NCBI GenBank assembly: GCA_947499555.1
Contig: CANMOU010000006.1
Span: 62,001-126,000, forward strand
Reading direction: 5' to 3'
Length of the DNA stretch: 64,000 nt
DNA from: an uncultured Roseovarius sp.
GTDB taxonomy: Bacteria; Pseudomonadota; Alphaproteobacteria; Rhodobacterales; Rhodobacteraceae
Below are positions 8,864 to 16,477 of this stretch, piece by piece; the first letter of the stretch is position 1; each line of letters starts with the position of its first letter. The notes under the pieces are model-generated. The model did not search any database. It was not told the DNA's origin and saw only the letters and a list, made by a program, of their open reading frames with translations. A program made the translations under genes and the position numbers.

Positions 8864-9429
8864 TGCAGACGCTCCTTCCGAAGCAAGCCAGGGGAGCGAT
8901 AGATGTCTGCCGCCTGCTTGATACGTGGATCGCCGATACCGTCTTCCTTTCGGTCCACCTTGTGCTTGTCGCGGCGGCGCTTTTTGAATTCCTCTTCCTT
9001 GTGGTAGGTAACGGCAAAGTCACGCACCCATGCCACCAGCCCTTCCGGCATTGGTATCTTTTCGACGATATCTTCACCGTTATCGGCGTAGTCCTGCGCC
9101 TCGTAAGGCGACGCGGTCACAAGCACCGCGTCAAGCGGGCAATCCCGCCCGGTGCTCTGCCGGAAAACCACATAGACAGAGGGTACCCGGGTTGACAGGC
9201 CGTGAAGATACGCCTCGGTTTCGGCACCATGCAGCTCCAGGGTCAGCGTTGCCGCGTGATACTCGATCGCATCTCCCTCTCGACGCAGCTCTCGCCAATC
9301 GGCCGGTCCCGCGCCGGGAAGAACTGAAGTGGCCTTCCACGCCCAAGCCGCCCAGCGTGTCACCCCCGGCGTGCGGCGCATGACAACTCCAAGCGGCATT
9401 GTGGCGTACATGTCCGGATTGTGGATCAT
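8860..9429 (-). CDS. DUF3305 family protein
   Basis: A 189-residue protein, first gene of the minus-strand FDH operon. The family signature is at the start (MPLGVVMRRTPGVTRWAAWAW), followed by an alternating beta/alpha core (LHGAETEAYLHGLSTRVPSVYVVFR) and a C-terminal basic region with EEEFKKRRRDKHK. The ATG at 9429 has GGGAGG 12-17 bases upstream; ATGs 18 and 30 bases downstream are alternatives. No catalytic motif is seen. Together with DUF3306, the chaperone and the divergent ferredoxin-like gene it forms what looks like an FDH maturation set (inference). Confidence 0.8.
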   Translation of the reverse strand: MIHNPDMYATMPLGVVMRRTPGVTRWAAWAWKATSVLPGAGPADWRELRREGDAIEYHAATLTLELHGAETEAYLHGLSTRVPSVYVVFRQSTGRDCPLDAVLVTASPYEAQDYADNGEDIVEKIPMPEGLVAWVRDFAVTYHKEEEFKKRRRDKHKVDRKEDGIGDPRIKQAADIYRSPGLLRKERLQ

Positions 9430-9522
9430 GTGTAGCTATAGTCCTCCCGTTGCCTTCAGCTTGTGAGAAAAGCCGGCGGTTACAAAGGAAAAACTGCATG
9501 CTTTTGTGGACAAAACAGCAAA

Positions 9523-9580
9523 TCGGACAATTTGGGTAAGGTGAGATGCTGCGACATGCTGACACGGTCAAATTGTCCGA
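9523..9580. promoter_or_regulatory. 12-bp inverted repeat in the divergent FDH promoter region
   Basis: In the 347-base gap (9430-9776) between the two divergent FDH operons, TCGGACAATTTG (9523-9534) is perfectly matched by CAAATTGTCCGA (9569-9580), 34 bases apart. Further GGACAAA cores occur near 9508, 9626 and 9771. The spacing (about 4.4 helical turns, centre to centre) suits two operator half-sites bound by a looped or multimeric regulator. No convincing -24/-12 sigma-54 promoter was found, which agrees with the regulator in this locus lacking GAFTGA. The rest of the gap holds no recognisable gene. Confidence 0.5.
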
Positions 9581-9776
9581 ATCAACTGCGCGGTCTGGTT
9601 TGCGCCTTGCAAGCCGGAGCAGTTAGGACAAAGAATCACGCGGTCTGACTGTCGCATTTTTGGCCTTTGGCGGCATGCCTTGCCCAAGTTTTGCGCGTTT
9701 TCTTTTTAACTTGCACGCAGATGCGGCAGGCGCGGCAATAGAGATACGACACACGATGGGGGAGCATAGGGACAAA

Positions 9777-11735
9777 ATGTCTAAGAAATTGATTTTATGC
9801 AATTGTTCTGGCTCGCAAGACCTTGACAAATCTGCGCTTGAACAAGCGACCGGACTGTCCTGCAGTGCGGTCTACTCGGGCCTTTGCACCACCCAAATCG
9901 AAGAAGCCGCCAAAGCCATCTCGACCGGTGACGCGGTCATTTGCTGCCAACAGGAACAAAGGCTTTTCGGCGAACTCGCAGCCGAGGTCGAGGTGGACAG
10001 CCCCCCATTGACCGACCTGCGCGACCGGGCCGGGTGGTCTGATGATCCCAGAAGCAAACTGCCCAAAATGGCCGCCTTGCTGGCCGAAGCATCGCTGACC
10101 GTTCCGGCGGAAAAGACTGTCGATGTCGTCTCCGAGGGCGTGTGTCTGATCATCGGTGCATCGGATGTGGCACTGGATGCCGCGTCAAAGTTAAGAGCGA
10201 TTCTCGGCGTGACCGTCCTTTTGACCGATGATGCCGAGCCGGTCGAAGACCGCGAATTCGACGTCATAAGAGGCGCACTTAAATCGGCAAAAGGGGCACT
10301 CGGCGGGTTCGAGTTGCATATCGACGGCTTGCAACAGGTCGATCCGGCCGGGCGTGGCGCGCTGCGTTGGATGTCGCCAAGGGACGGCGCGCGCACCGAC
10401 TGTGACATCATTCTTGATCTGACCGGTGGAACGCCGCTCTTTCCCGCGCCACAAAAGCGAGAAGGCTACCTTCGGGCTGATCCCCGAAGTCTGACCGCAG
10501 TGAGCGACGCTGTGCTCGAAGCGTCGCAGCTTGTCGGCACGTTCGAAAAACCGCTCTACGTGGCGCTTGAGCCTTTGATCTGCGCGCATTCGCGGGCCGA
10601 AAAAATCGGGTGCAGCAACTGCCTTAACGTCTGCCCAACCGGGGCAATCACACCAGACGGCGACCATGTAAGCATTGACCCCATGATCTGTGCGGGATGT
10701 GGCGCCTGTGCTGCTCTTTGTCCGTCCGGCGCCATCACATATGACGCGCCGAACCCCAGCACGATCTTCCGCCGCATGCAAACGCTGGCCAGCACATATC
10801 TCAAGGCTGGCGGCAAAGCACCGCGACTATTGGTGCATGACCAGGACCATGGCCGGCAAATGATTGCGATGGCCGCACGATATGCCAAGGGCTTGCCAGC
10901 CGATGTGATCCCGCTTGATGTTCCCGCGCTCAGCGGCTTTGGCCACGCCGAAATTCTGGCTGCCTTGGCATCGGGCTTTGCGGAGGTTTCAATCCTGCTC
11001 TCGCCGACAACGGAACGTGATGCACTCGACCGCGAAGTGCCGCTTGCGCGCGCGATTGCCGGGGAAGACAGACTGGCCGTCATCGACATCACCGACCCCG
11101 ACCAGTTTTGCGAACTGCTCTACGACTTTCCGCCAAAACCTGATCCTGTAACAGAGCCGATCCTGCCAATGGGCAACCGGCGTCAGGTCGCACGCCTCGC
11201 CGCCAAGGCTTTGCATGGCGATCAGGATATTCTGCCGCTGCCCGAAGATGCGCCCTATGGTGCGGTTCTGGTCGACACGGATGCCTGCACCTTGTGCCTG
11301 AGTTGCGTATCTCTCTGTCCATCCGGTGCCTTGGTGGAAAACCCTGACAAGCCTGAATTGCGCTTCCAGGAAGACGCCTGCCTGCAATGCGGCTTGTGTT
11401 CGAACGTGTGCCCGGAGACGGCGATCACTTATGAACCGCGCCTCAACCTGACCGACGAAGCCCTGACGCAGGTCGTCCTTAACGAAGAGGAACCCTTCGA
11501 ATGTGTGGAATGCGGCGTGCCTTTTGGTGTGAAATCAACGATCGAGCGCATCACTGAGAAGCTGGCCGGCAAACATTCCATGTTCGGCTCAGATTCCGCT
11601 GCACGGTTGATCCAGATGTGCGACGATTGCCGGGTCAAAGCGCAATTTCATTCGCAGAACAACCCATTCGCAGGTGGCGAGCGGCCAGCTGTTCGCACCA
11701 CTGACGACTATTTCTCAAAACGCAAGGATCACTGA
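9777..11735 (+). CDS. Large ferredoxin-like [4Fe-4S] protein of FDH loci
   Basis: A 652-residue cytoplasmic protein. The ATG at 9777 (MSKKLILCNCSG) is preferred because AGGG lies 6-9 bases upstream; the frame stays open further upstream without a good ribosome site. Two double-cluster ferredoxin units are visible. The first is CSNCLNVCP from residue 279, paired with CAGCGACAALCP. The second is CTLCLSCVSLCP near 504, paired with CLQCGLCSNVCP. The C-terminal part has CVECG and CDDC, possibly another metal site. The N-terminal ~270 residues resemble no fold I can name, apart from the CNCSG start. It is divergent from the DUF3305 gene and conserved in FDH loci; a role in electron supply or sulfur/cluster handling during FDH maturation is an inference. 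Confidence 0.85.
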   Translation: MSKKLILCNCSGSQDLDKSALEQATGLSCSAVYSGLCTTQIEEAAKAISTGDAVICCQQEQRLFGELAAEVEVDSPPLTDLRDRAGWSDDPRSKLPKMAALLAEASLTVPAEKTVDVVSEGVCLIIGASDVALDAASKLRAILGVTVLLTDDAEPVEDREFDVIRGALKSAKGALGGFELHIDGLQQVDPAGRGALRWMSPRDGARTDCDIILDLTGGTPLFPAPQKREGYLRADPRSLTAVSDAVLEASQLVGTFEKPLYVALEPLICAHSRAEKIGCSNCLNVCPTGAITPDGDHVSIDPMICAGCGACAALCPSGAITYDAPNPSTIFRRMQTLASTYLKAGGKAPRLLVHDQDHGRQMIAMAARYAKGLPADVIPLDVPALSGFGHAEILAALASGFAEVSILLSPTTERDALDREVPLARAIAGEDRLAVIDITDPDQFCELLYDFPPKPDPVTEPILPMGNRRQVARLAAKALHGDQDILPLPEDAPYGAVLVDTDACTLCLSCVSLCPSGALVENPDKPELRFQEDACLQCGLCSNVCPETAITYEPRLNLTDEALTQVVLNEEEPFECVECGVPFGVKSTIERITEKLAGKHSMFGSDSAARLIQMCDDCRVKAQFHSQNNPFAGGERPAVRTTDDYFSKRKDH

Positions 11736-12493
11736 TGCTCGACCGGTGCCCCAAGATTGGCCGGCGGAATCACCGCCACATAGGCCAGGATCGCCTCCAG
11801 ATCATCAAGTGTCATTTCCATCGGCACGATCGGCGAGGGCCGGTCGACCGGGAATGGGGGGGTCACCTCTTCAATCTGCGTGAAGGCCGGGTGCGGATTG
11901 AGCACGTAGAAGGACTGAAATCGAACATCCCAGTCCCGCATCGCTCGCAGCGCGAAGAAACTGGGCGTCGAACCGATGGTGTTAATCCTCGTGGCCTCGT
12001 TGACAGCATGACACCGTCCACAATGTGTAATCGACAGGTCTTCGCCTTTAACCGCGTCACCATCGAAGGTCACAGCAGCAACTTCGACCTCATCCTCGGA
12101 TGGCGGCGAAAACGGCGCAACCCCGTCAATCTCAAAACTGGCCACCGTGCGCTGGCCAACCTCGGACCGCAACCACTCGGAAAACCGCACCGCACCGGCA
12201 TGATCCCCGTTTGCCAGGCCCAGCCGCCAGGTGGCCTCTGGCCCGGAGAAGACGCGCGGACCCTCAACATCAGGGGACAACACAAGATCGGCCGCCTCGC
12301 CCTCGCCAACGATACTCAGACGCACGCCCGTCTTAAGAGAGAAGCGGGGCAGCACGTATTTGAGCAAACCGGTCTCAACCAGTCTTTGCGGTGCGCTCAG
12401 CTTGACCGTCTCAGAACCAATAGCTGGATTTGTCCAGAGACCGAAAATAAGGGCTGCAACAGCCAAACAGCATGATAGAAACACCCGGCGCAT
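11729..12493 (-). CDS. Cytochrome c with shortened periplasmic-binding-protein-like N-terminal domain
   Basis: A 254-residue exported protein. Residues 1-26 form a signal peptide (ALIFGLWTNPAIGSE). Residues ~28-125 look like both ends of a tungstate/molybdate-binding protein joined together: SAPQRLVETGLLKYVLPRFSL resembles the start of a TupA-type domain, and AVRFSEWLRSEVGQRTVASF resembles its end, with the middle missing. The C-terminal half has one c-type haem site, CGRCH, around residue 158, and Met residues in VPMEMTLDDLEA near the end. The stop overlaps the 3' end of the convergent ferredoxin-like gene by 7 bases. The link to FDH is positional. Confidence 0.72.
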   Translation of the reverse strand: MRRVFLSCCLAVAALIFGLWTNPAIGSETVKLSAPQRLVETGLLKYVLPRFSLKTGVRLSIVGEGEAADLVLSPDVEGPRVFSGPEATWRLGLANGDHAGAVRFSEWLRSEVGQRTVASFEIDGVAPFSPPSEDEVEVAAVTFDGDAVKGEDLSITHCGRCHAVNEATRINTIGSTPSFFALRAMRDWDVRFQSFYVLNPHPAFTQIEEVTPPFPVDRPSPIVPMEMTLDDLEAILAYVAVIPPANLGAPVEHQ

Positions 12494-12552
12494 GAGGTGA
12501 GGTTAGGAAAACTCACCGCACAGCGTCAACGATCTTGGAAAGGAAGAGGAAA

Positions 12553-12747
12553 ATGAGCGAAGATTTTAACATGTCGATGCGCAAGTTTCTCAAGCAGGTG
12601 GGCGTGACCTCACAACAAGCCATCGAAAATGCGCTGCGCGATGCCGGGAGTACGGCAGGCAAGGAATACAAGGCCAAGGTCGTCTTGACGATTGAAGGGC
12701 TCGATGTCGAACATGTCGTGACCGGAACCATCAAGGGCGGCGAATAA
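12553..12747 (+). CDS. DUF6494 family small protein
   Basis: A 64-residue soluble protein with the family signature NMSMRKFLKQVGVTSQQAIE at the N-terminus, then a predicted beta hairpin (KVVLTIEGLDVEHVVTGTI). The start ATG at 12553 follows AGGAAGAGG closely; an ATG 18 bases upstream is less well placed. It lies 1 base before the ApbC gene start and so forms the head of the plus-strand accessory operon. The function is unknown. Confidence 0.82.
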   Translation: MSEDFNMSMRKFLKQVGVTSQQAIENALRDAGSTAGKEYKAKVVLTIEGLDVEHVVTGTIKGGE

Positions 12748-12748
12748 G

Positions 12749-13813
12749 GTGGCTGTGACAAGAGAGAGCGTGCTCGACGCGCTCAAGACGATAACAGACC
12801 CTGTCAGCGGTGATGACATCGTATCGGCTGGTGTGACACGCGGACTCAATGTTGAAGGGTCTAATATCCGTTTCGTCATGGAAATCGATCCGGCCAAAGC
12901 AGAGCTTTACGAGCCGGTCCGTGCGAGCGCCGAGGCGGCCGTGCAGGCGCTAGATGCAGGCTCGGAGGTGTCAGCGGTGCTGACCGCCCATGCCACCAAG
13001 GCCCCGCCTGACCTCAAGCCACAACGCAAGGCCGAACCCCAAGGCCCACAAGCGGTGCCCGGGGTCAATCACATTGTCGCCATCGCGTCAGGCAAAGGCG
13101 GCGTTGGCAAATCCACAGTTGCGGCCAACATCGCCTGCGCCCTTGCCGCAGAAGGGCGGCGTGTCGGGCTGCTTGATGCGGATGTCTATGGTCCCTCCCA
13201 GCCGCGCATGCTGGGTGTCTCGGGCCGCCCGGCAAGCCCGGACGGCAAGACAATTCTGCCCATGCGCAACCACGGCGTGACGATGATGTCCCTCGGCCTG
13301 ATGACCAATGAGGATCAGGCCGTTGTCTGGCGCGGACCAATGCTTATGGGCGCATTGCAACAAATGCTGATGCAGGTGCAATGGGGCGCGCTTGACTGCC
13401 TGCTCGTCGATTTGCCACCCGGCACCGGCGATGTGCAGATGACCCTGGCGCAAAAGGCCCCCGTAGATGGCGCGATCATCGTCTCGACACCGCAGGATGT
13501 AGCGCTTCTCGATGCCCGCAAAGGCATCGACATGTTCAACCAGCTCAATGTCCCGGTGCTTGGCATGATCGAAAACATGTCGACCCATATCTGCTCGAAT
13601 TGCGGACATGAAGAACATGTCTTTGGCCATGGCGGCGTCAAGGCCGAGGCCGAGAAGATGGGCGTGCCCCTGCTTGCGGAAGTGCCTTTGCATATCGACA
13701 TCCGTCTGGCAGCTGATGGCGGCGCGCCAATCGTTGTGTCAAAGCCGCAGGCGGCGCAGGCGCAGGCATTTCGTGATGTTGCCCGCAAACTCGTTGAAAT
13801 CGGCGTCGCATGA
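12749..13813 (+). CDS. apbC: Mrp/NBP35-family Fe-S cluster carrier ATPase
   Basis: A 354-residue P-loop ATPase that holds and transfers [4Fe-4S] clusters to apoproteins. It starts at GTG 12749. Residues ~1-85 are a MIP18/DUF59 domain (LDALKTITDPVSGDDIVSAG). The ATPase domain begins with the deviant Walker A ASGKGGVGKST near 112-122; the Walker B region is CLLVDLPPGTGDVQ. The cluster-binding CSNC pair follows STHI around residue 275. Its place between DUF6494 and the ligase-like gene in an FDH locus suggests it may serve the Fe-S-rich FDH subunits. Housekeeping use is equally possible, since only one copy is in view. Confidence 0.93.
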   Translation: MAVTRESVLDALKTITDPVSGDDIVSAGVTRGLNVEGSNIRFVMEIDPAKAELYEPVRASAEAAVQALDAGSEVSAVLTAHATKAPPDLKPQRKAEPQGPQAVPGVNHIVAIASGKGGVGKSTVAANIACALAAEGRRVGLLDADVYGPSQPRMLGVSGRPASPDGKTILPMRNHGVTMMSLGLMTNEDQAVVWRGPMLMGALQQMLMQVQWGALDCLLVDLPPGTGDVQMTLAQKAPVDGAIIVSTPQDVALLDARKGIDMFNQLNVPVLGMIENMSTHICSNCGHEEHVFGHGGVKAEAEKMGVPLLAEVPLHIDIRLAADGGAPIVVSKPQAAQAQAFRDVARKLVEIGVA

Positions 13814-14517
13814 CCGAAGCGCCCGCCTTTCCGCCGCTGATGCAGGGCCATGCGGTTGATGCTGGGATTGACCCTTTCGAGAAAGCCGGCGCTATGGCGG
13901 CCTTGGGCTGCGACGCAGGCACGATTGTCTACAGCATCGGTGTAAATCGCCTGGCCGCAGCGCTTGTGATGGCCCCGGAAGTTCCCTTGGAAGAAGCCAT
14001 GGCCATGCTGCCCACTTGCGGTGTCGGTTTCCAGAACGCCCTCGGCGCGCTGGCCCCGCCGGAAGTGGCCGTTCATCTGGAATGGGCAGGCGGCTTGCGC
14101 GTAAACGGGGCCTCCTGTGGTCGGCTGCGCTGCACGGCCGGCACGGACGATCCCAAGGCCATGCCCGGCTGGTTGGTTGTTGGCTTTGAGCTTCCATTGA
14201 TCCTCTTGGGCACAGCCCCGGGCGATCAGCCGGATCAGACGGCGCTATACGAGGAAGGCTGCGCTGATGTCGACCCGACAGACATGTTGGAAAGCTGGGC
14301 CCGCCACACCCTGGTCTGGATCACCCGCTGGGAAGACGACGGTGGGCGCAGCCTTCACAGTGAATGGCGCGGCTTGGCCCATGACATGGGCGAAGAAGTC
14401 GAGATAGATGGAAAGACAGGCACATTTCTGGGTGTGGATGAGAATTTCGGAATGCTCTTGCGCTGCGGCGAAACAACAGAGCTTATTCCGCTGAGCTCTG
14501 TTCTGGAGACTTCATGA
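13810..14517 (+). CDS. Biotin/lipoate ligase-like family protein (DUF4444)
   Basis: A 235-residue protein with a degenerate BPL/LplA-type domain. The central part carries VNRLAAALVMAPEVPLEEAM, VHLEWAGGLRVNGASCGRLR and WLVVGFELPLIL, which follow the biotin-ligase core pattern. The C-terminal ~60 residues (GEEVEIDGKTGTFLGVDENFGMLLR) look like the small SH3-like domain of biotin ligases. The catalytic GRGRxG and K motifs of true BirA are not obvious, so it may not transfer biotin. The start overlaps the ApbC stop (ATGA) and the end overlaps the next gene by 4 bases. Confidence 0.78.
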   Translation: MTEAPAFPPLMQGHAVDAGIDPFEKAGAMAALGCDAGTIVYSIGVNRLAAALVMAPEVPLEEAMAMLPTCGVGFQNALGALAPPEVAVHLEWAGGLRVNGASCGRLRCTAGTDDPKAMPGWLVVGFELPLILLGTAPGDQPDQTALYEEGCADVDPTDMLESWARHTLVWITRWEDDGGRSLHSEWRGLAHDMGEEVEIDGKTGTFLGVDENFGMLLRCGETTELIPLSSVLETS

Positions 14518-14996
14518 TGAAATTGGCACGTGCAATCCATTTCGATGAAAGCGACACACGGGTCTATCACTCCCCCGCCCGCACCGGCGAGTGGTGCATC
14601 TCTGGTGGGTTTGAGTTTTCCAACTGGTCCGAGGCCGATCTCACCGGCAAACAGAGGCAAGCCTTCTCAAACGGCTGGCTGGGGCTGGAGACCTTCGGTC
14701 GGGTGACGTTCGTGGCGGTCACTCAGATCGAGGATGCCGAACGCGATGTGCTGATCGACGCTTTGGCACAGCATTTCGTTGAAATCTTCGGCGCGCCCGA
14801 CCTGGAAACAGCGCGTCCTGTCGCCGCCGATGAATTCACCCAAATGGTCGATCTTTGCGAGGACCACCACGCCAACACGCTTCTGACCGTCGCGCGAGAA
14901 CTGACCGAGGCAGGCGTGCGCGAAACCTACCGCGTCATCGAAGCGCAGGACGCGGGCCTGGAACAGTTTGCCATCCACGGCTCACTCGACGAATAA
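14514..14996 (+). CDS. DUF6505 family protein
   Basis: A 160-residue soluble protein, last gene of the plus-strand FDH accessory operon. Visible features are the N-terminal AIHFDESDTRVYHSPARTGE, the GGFEFSNWSEADLTGKQRQAF segment, and an acidic helical C-terminal half (FTQMVDLCEDHHANTLLTV). No enzyme motif is recognised. The gene starts inside the stop of the ligase-like gene (ATGATGA), so it is co-translated. It is known only as a conserved companion of this operon. Confidence 0.8.
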   Translation: MMKLARAIHFDESDTRVYHSPARTGEWCISGGFEFSNWSEADLTGKQRQAFSNGWLGLETFGRVTFVAVTQIEDAERDVLIDALAQHFVEIFGAPDLETARPVAADEFTQMVDLCEDHHANTLLTVARELTEAGVRETYRVIEAQDAGLEQFAIHGSLDE

Positions 14997-15030
14997 GGCG
15001 ACGGCTGGCGTTATCTGCTGTCCAAATCGT

Positions 15031-16446
15031 TCAGCCGCGCAAGACAGCACCCGGGTTCATAATCCCATGCGGATCAAGCGCCGCCTTGATTGCCCGCATC
15101 GCCGATAGTTTCACCGGATCGCCATACCGCTCCAGATCTTCGACCTTAAGCCGCCCAACGCCATGTTCGGCAGACACAGACCCGCCGATGTCATGAACCA
15201 GATCGTGCACCGTTCGCTTGATCTGATCTCTCTGGGTGACATACGCGTCACGCGTCTCGCCTTTCGGAGGAAAGACGTTGTAGTGCAGGTTCCCATCGCC
15301 CAAATGCCCGAAACAGTTCACCCGGAACGGCCCCAGGCGCGCGATTGCCGAATTGCCTTGCGCAATGAAGTCTGACACCTCGCTGAGCGGCACGGAAATG
15401 TCATGGCTGCTGATCGAGCCGATACGCCGGTTTGCCTCAGGAATGTTTTCCCGGACCGCCCAAAACCCCTGCCGCTGCGCTTCTGATTGTGCGATCAGAC
15501 CGTCATGCACCAGCCCGGCTTCAACCGCCTCGGCAAAAATGGCCTCAAGGGCCGTCGCTGGGTCAAGCCCGCGTGCCAGTCCAAGGTCGATCAGAACAAA
15601 CCAGTCTGGGCAGTCCTCGAACGGCAGCCGCAGGTCCGGCATCGTTTCGTTCAGAAAGTCCAGCCCAGTGCGATGCATGAGCTCAAACGCCGACACCCCC
15701 TCGCCCACATGATCGCGCGCCATCGCCAGAAGCGACAATGCCGCCGCAGGATTTTGGACAGTCATAAGCGCTGTGCCAGCAGAGTCCGGTCTTGGATAAA
15801 GCTTCAACGCAGCCGCCGTAATGATGCCAAGCGTTCCTTCCGACCCAATCAAGAGGTTCCGCAGATCGTAGCCGCTATTGTCCTTCCTGAGCCGCTTCAG
15901 CCCGTTAAAGACAGAGCCGTCCGGCAGGACCGCCTCGATCCCAAGGCACAGATCCCGCGCATTCCCATAGCGCAAGACATTCACGCCCCCTGCATTGGTT
16001 GCAAGATTTCCGCCAATTTGCGCGCTGCCCTTCGCCGCAATACTCAACGGGAAAAGCCGGTTGGCCTCATCGGCGCGGTCATGGATGTCCGACAGAATAG
16101 CGCCTGCTTCGACGACCATGACATTCTCATCCGGCCAAAGCCCGCGCACCGCTCGCATCCGCTCGAGGCTAAGCAGGATCGGCGCCGGACACTCCTGGGC
16201 GATCTGCCCACCGACAAGCCCCGTGCCACCGCCATAGGGAATAACCGCCACGCGCGCGGCATGTGCGGCGCAAACCGTCGTGGCGACCTCATCTGTTGAC
16301 CCCGGCCGCAGCAAAAGGCCCGCCTGCCCCGTCCAGCGCCCTCTTGGTTCCTCGAGATAGGCTTGCGTGACGTCGCCAAAAGCTGCATCCGGCAACTGCG
16401 TGCGCAATACAGCTTCAAGGTCGGGCGTAACAGGGTTCAGCGTCAT
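15031..16446 (-). CDS. FAD-binding oxidase, GlcD / D-2-hydroxyacid dehydrogenase type
   Basis: A 471-residue flavoprotein of the GlcD/D-lactate dehydrogenase family, probably oxidising a D-2-hydroxyacid such as D-lactate or D-2-hydroxyglutarate. The FAD-binding PCMH domain (residues ~40-220) has PYGGGTGLVGGQ and the NLATNAGGVNVLRYG stretch. The C-terminal FAD-oxidase domain has the metal- and substrate-site motifs FGHLGDGNLHYNV and SAEHGVGR, and ends with KAALDPHGIMNPGAV. The exact substrate cannot be assigned. It is convergent with the DUF6505 gene, 34 bases away. Confidence 0.9.
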   Translation of the reverse strand: MTLNPVTPDLEAVLRTQLPDAAFGDVTQAYLEEPRGRWTGQAGLLLRPGSTDEVATTVCAAHAARVAVIPYGGGTGLVGGQIAQECPAPILLSLERMRAVRGLWPDENVMVVEAGAILSDIHDRADEANRLFPLSIAAKGSAQIGGNLATNAGGVNVLRYGNARDLCLGIEAVLPDGSVFNGLKRLRKDNSGYDLRNLLIGSEGTLGIITAAALKLYPRPDSAGTALMTVQNPAAALSLLAMARDHVGEGVSAFELMHRTGLDFLNETMPDLRLPFEDCPDWFVLIDLGLARGLDPATALEAIFAEAVEAGLVHDGLIAQSEAQRQGFWAVRENIPEANRRIGSISSHDISVPLSEVSDFIAQGNSAIARLGPFRVNCFGHLGDGNLHYNVFPPKGETRDAYVTQRDQIKRTVHDLVHDIGGSVSAEHGVGRLKVEDLERYGDPVKLSAMRAIKAALDPHGIMNPGAVLRG

Positions 16447-16477
16447 AAGACGGGCCTAGAACGGGCGGTCTCTCGGG

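Noticed and set aside
9430-9776. Sigma-54 -24/-12 promoter sought before the FDH operons
   Set aside because: No convincing TGGCAC-N5-TTGCA-type element was found on either strand.
11729-11735. Overlap of convergent stop codons considered as a sequencing error
   Set aside because: Both proteins end naturally with family-consistent lengths, and short convergent overlaps also occur elsewhere here (33373-33376).
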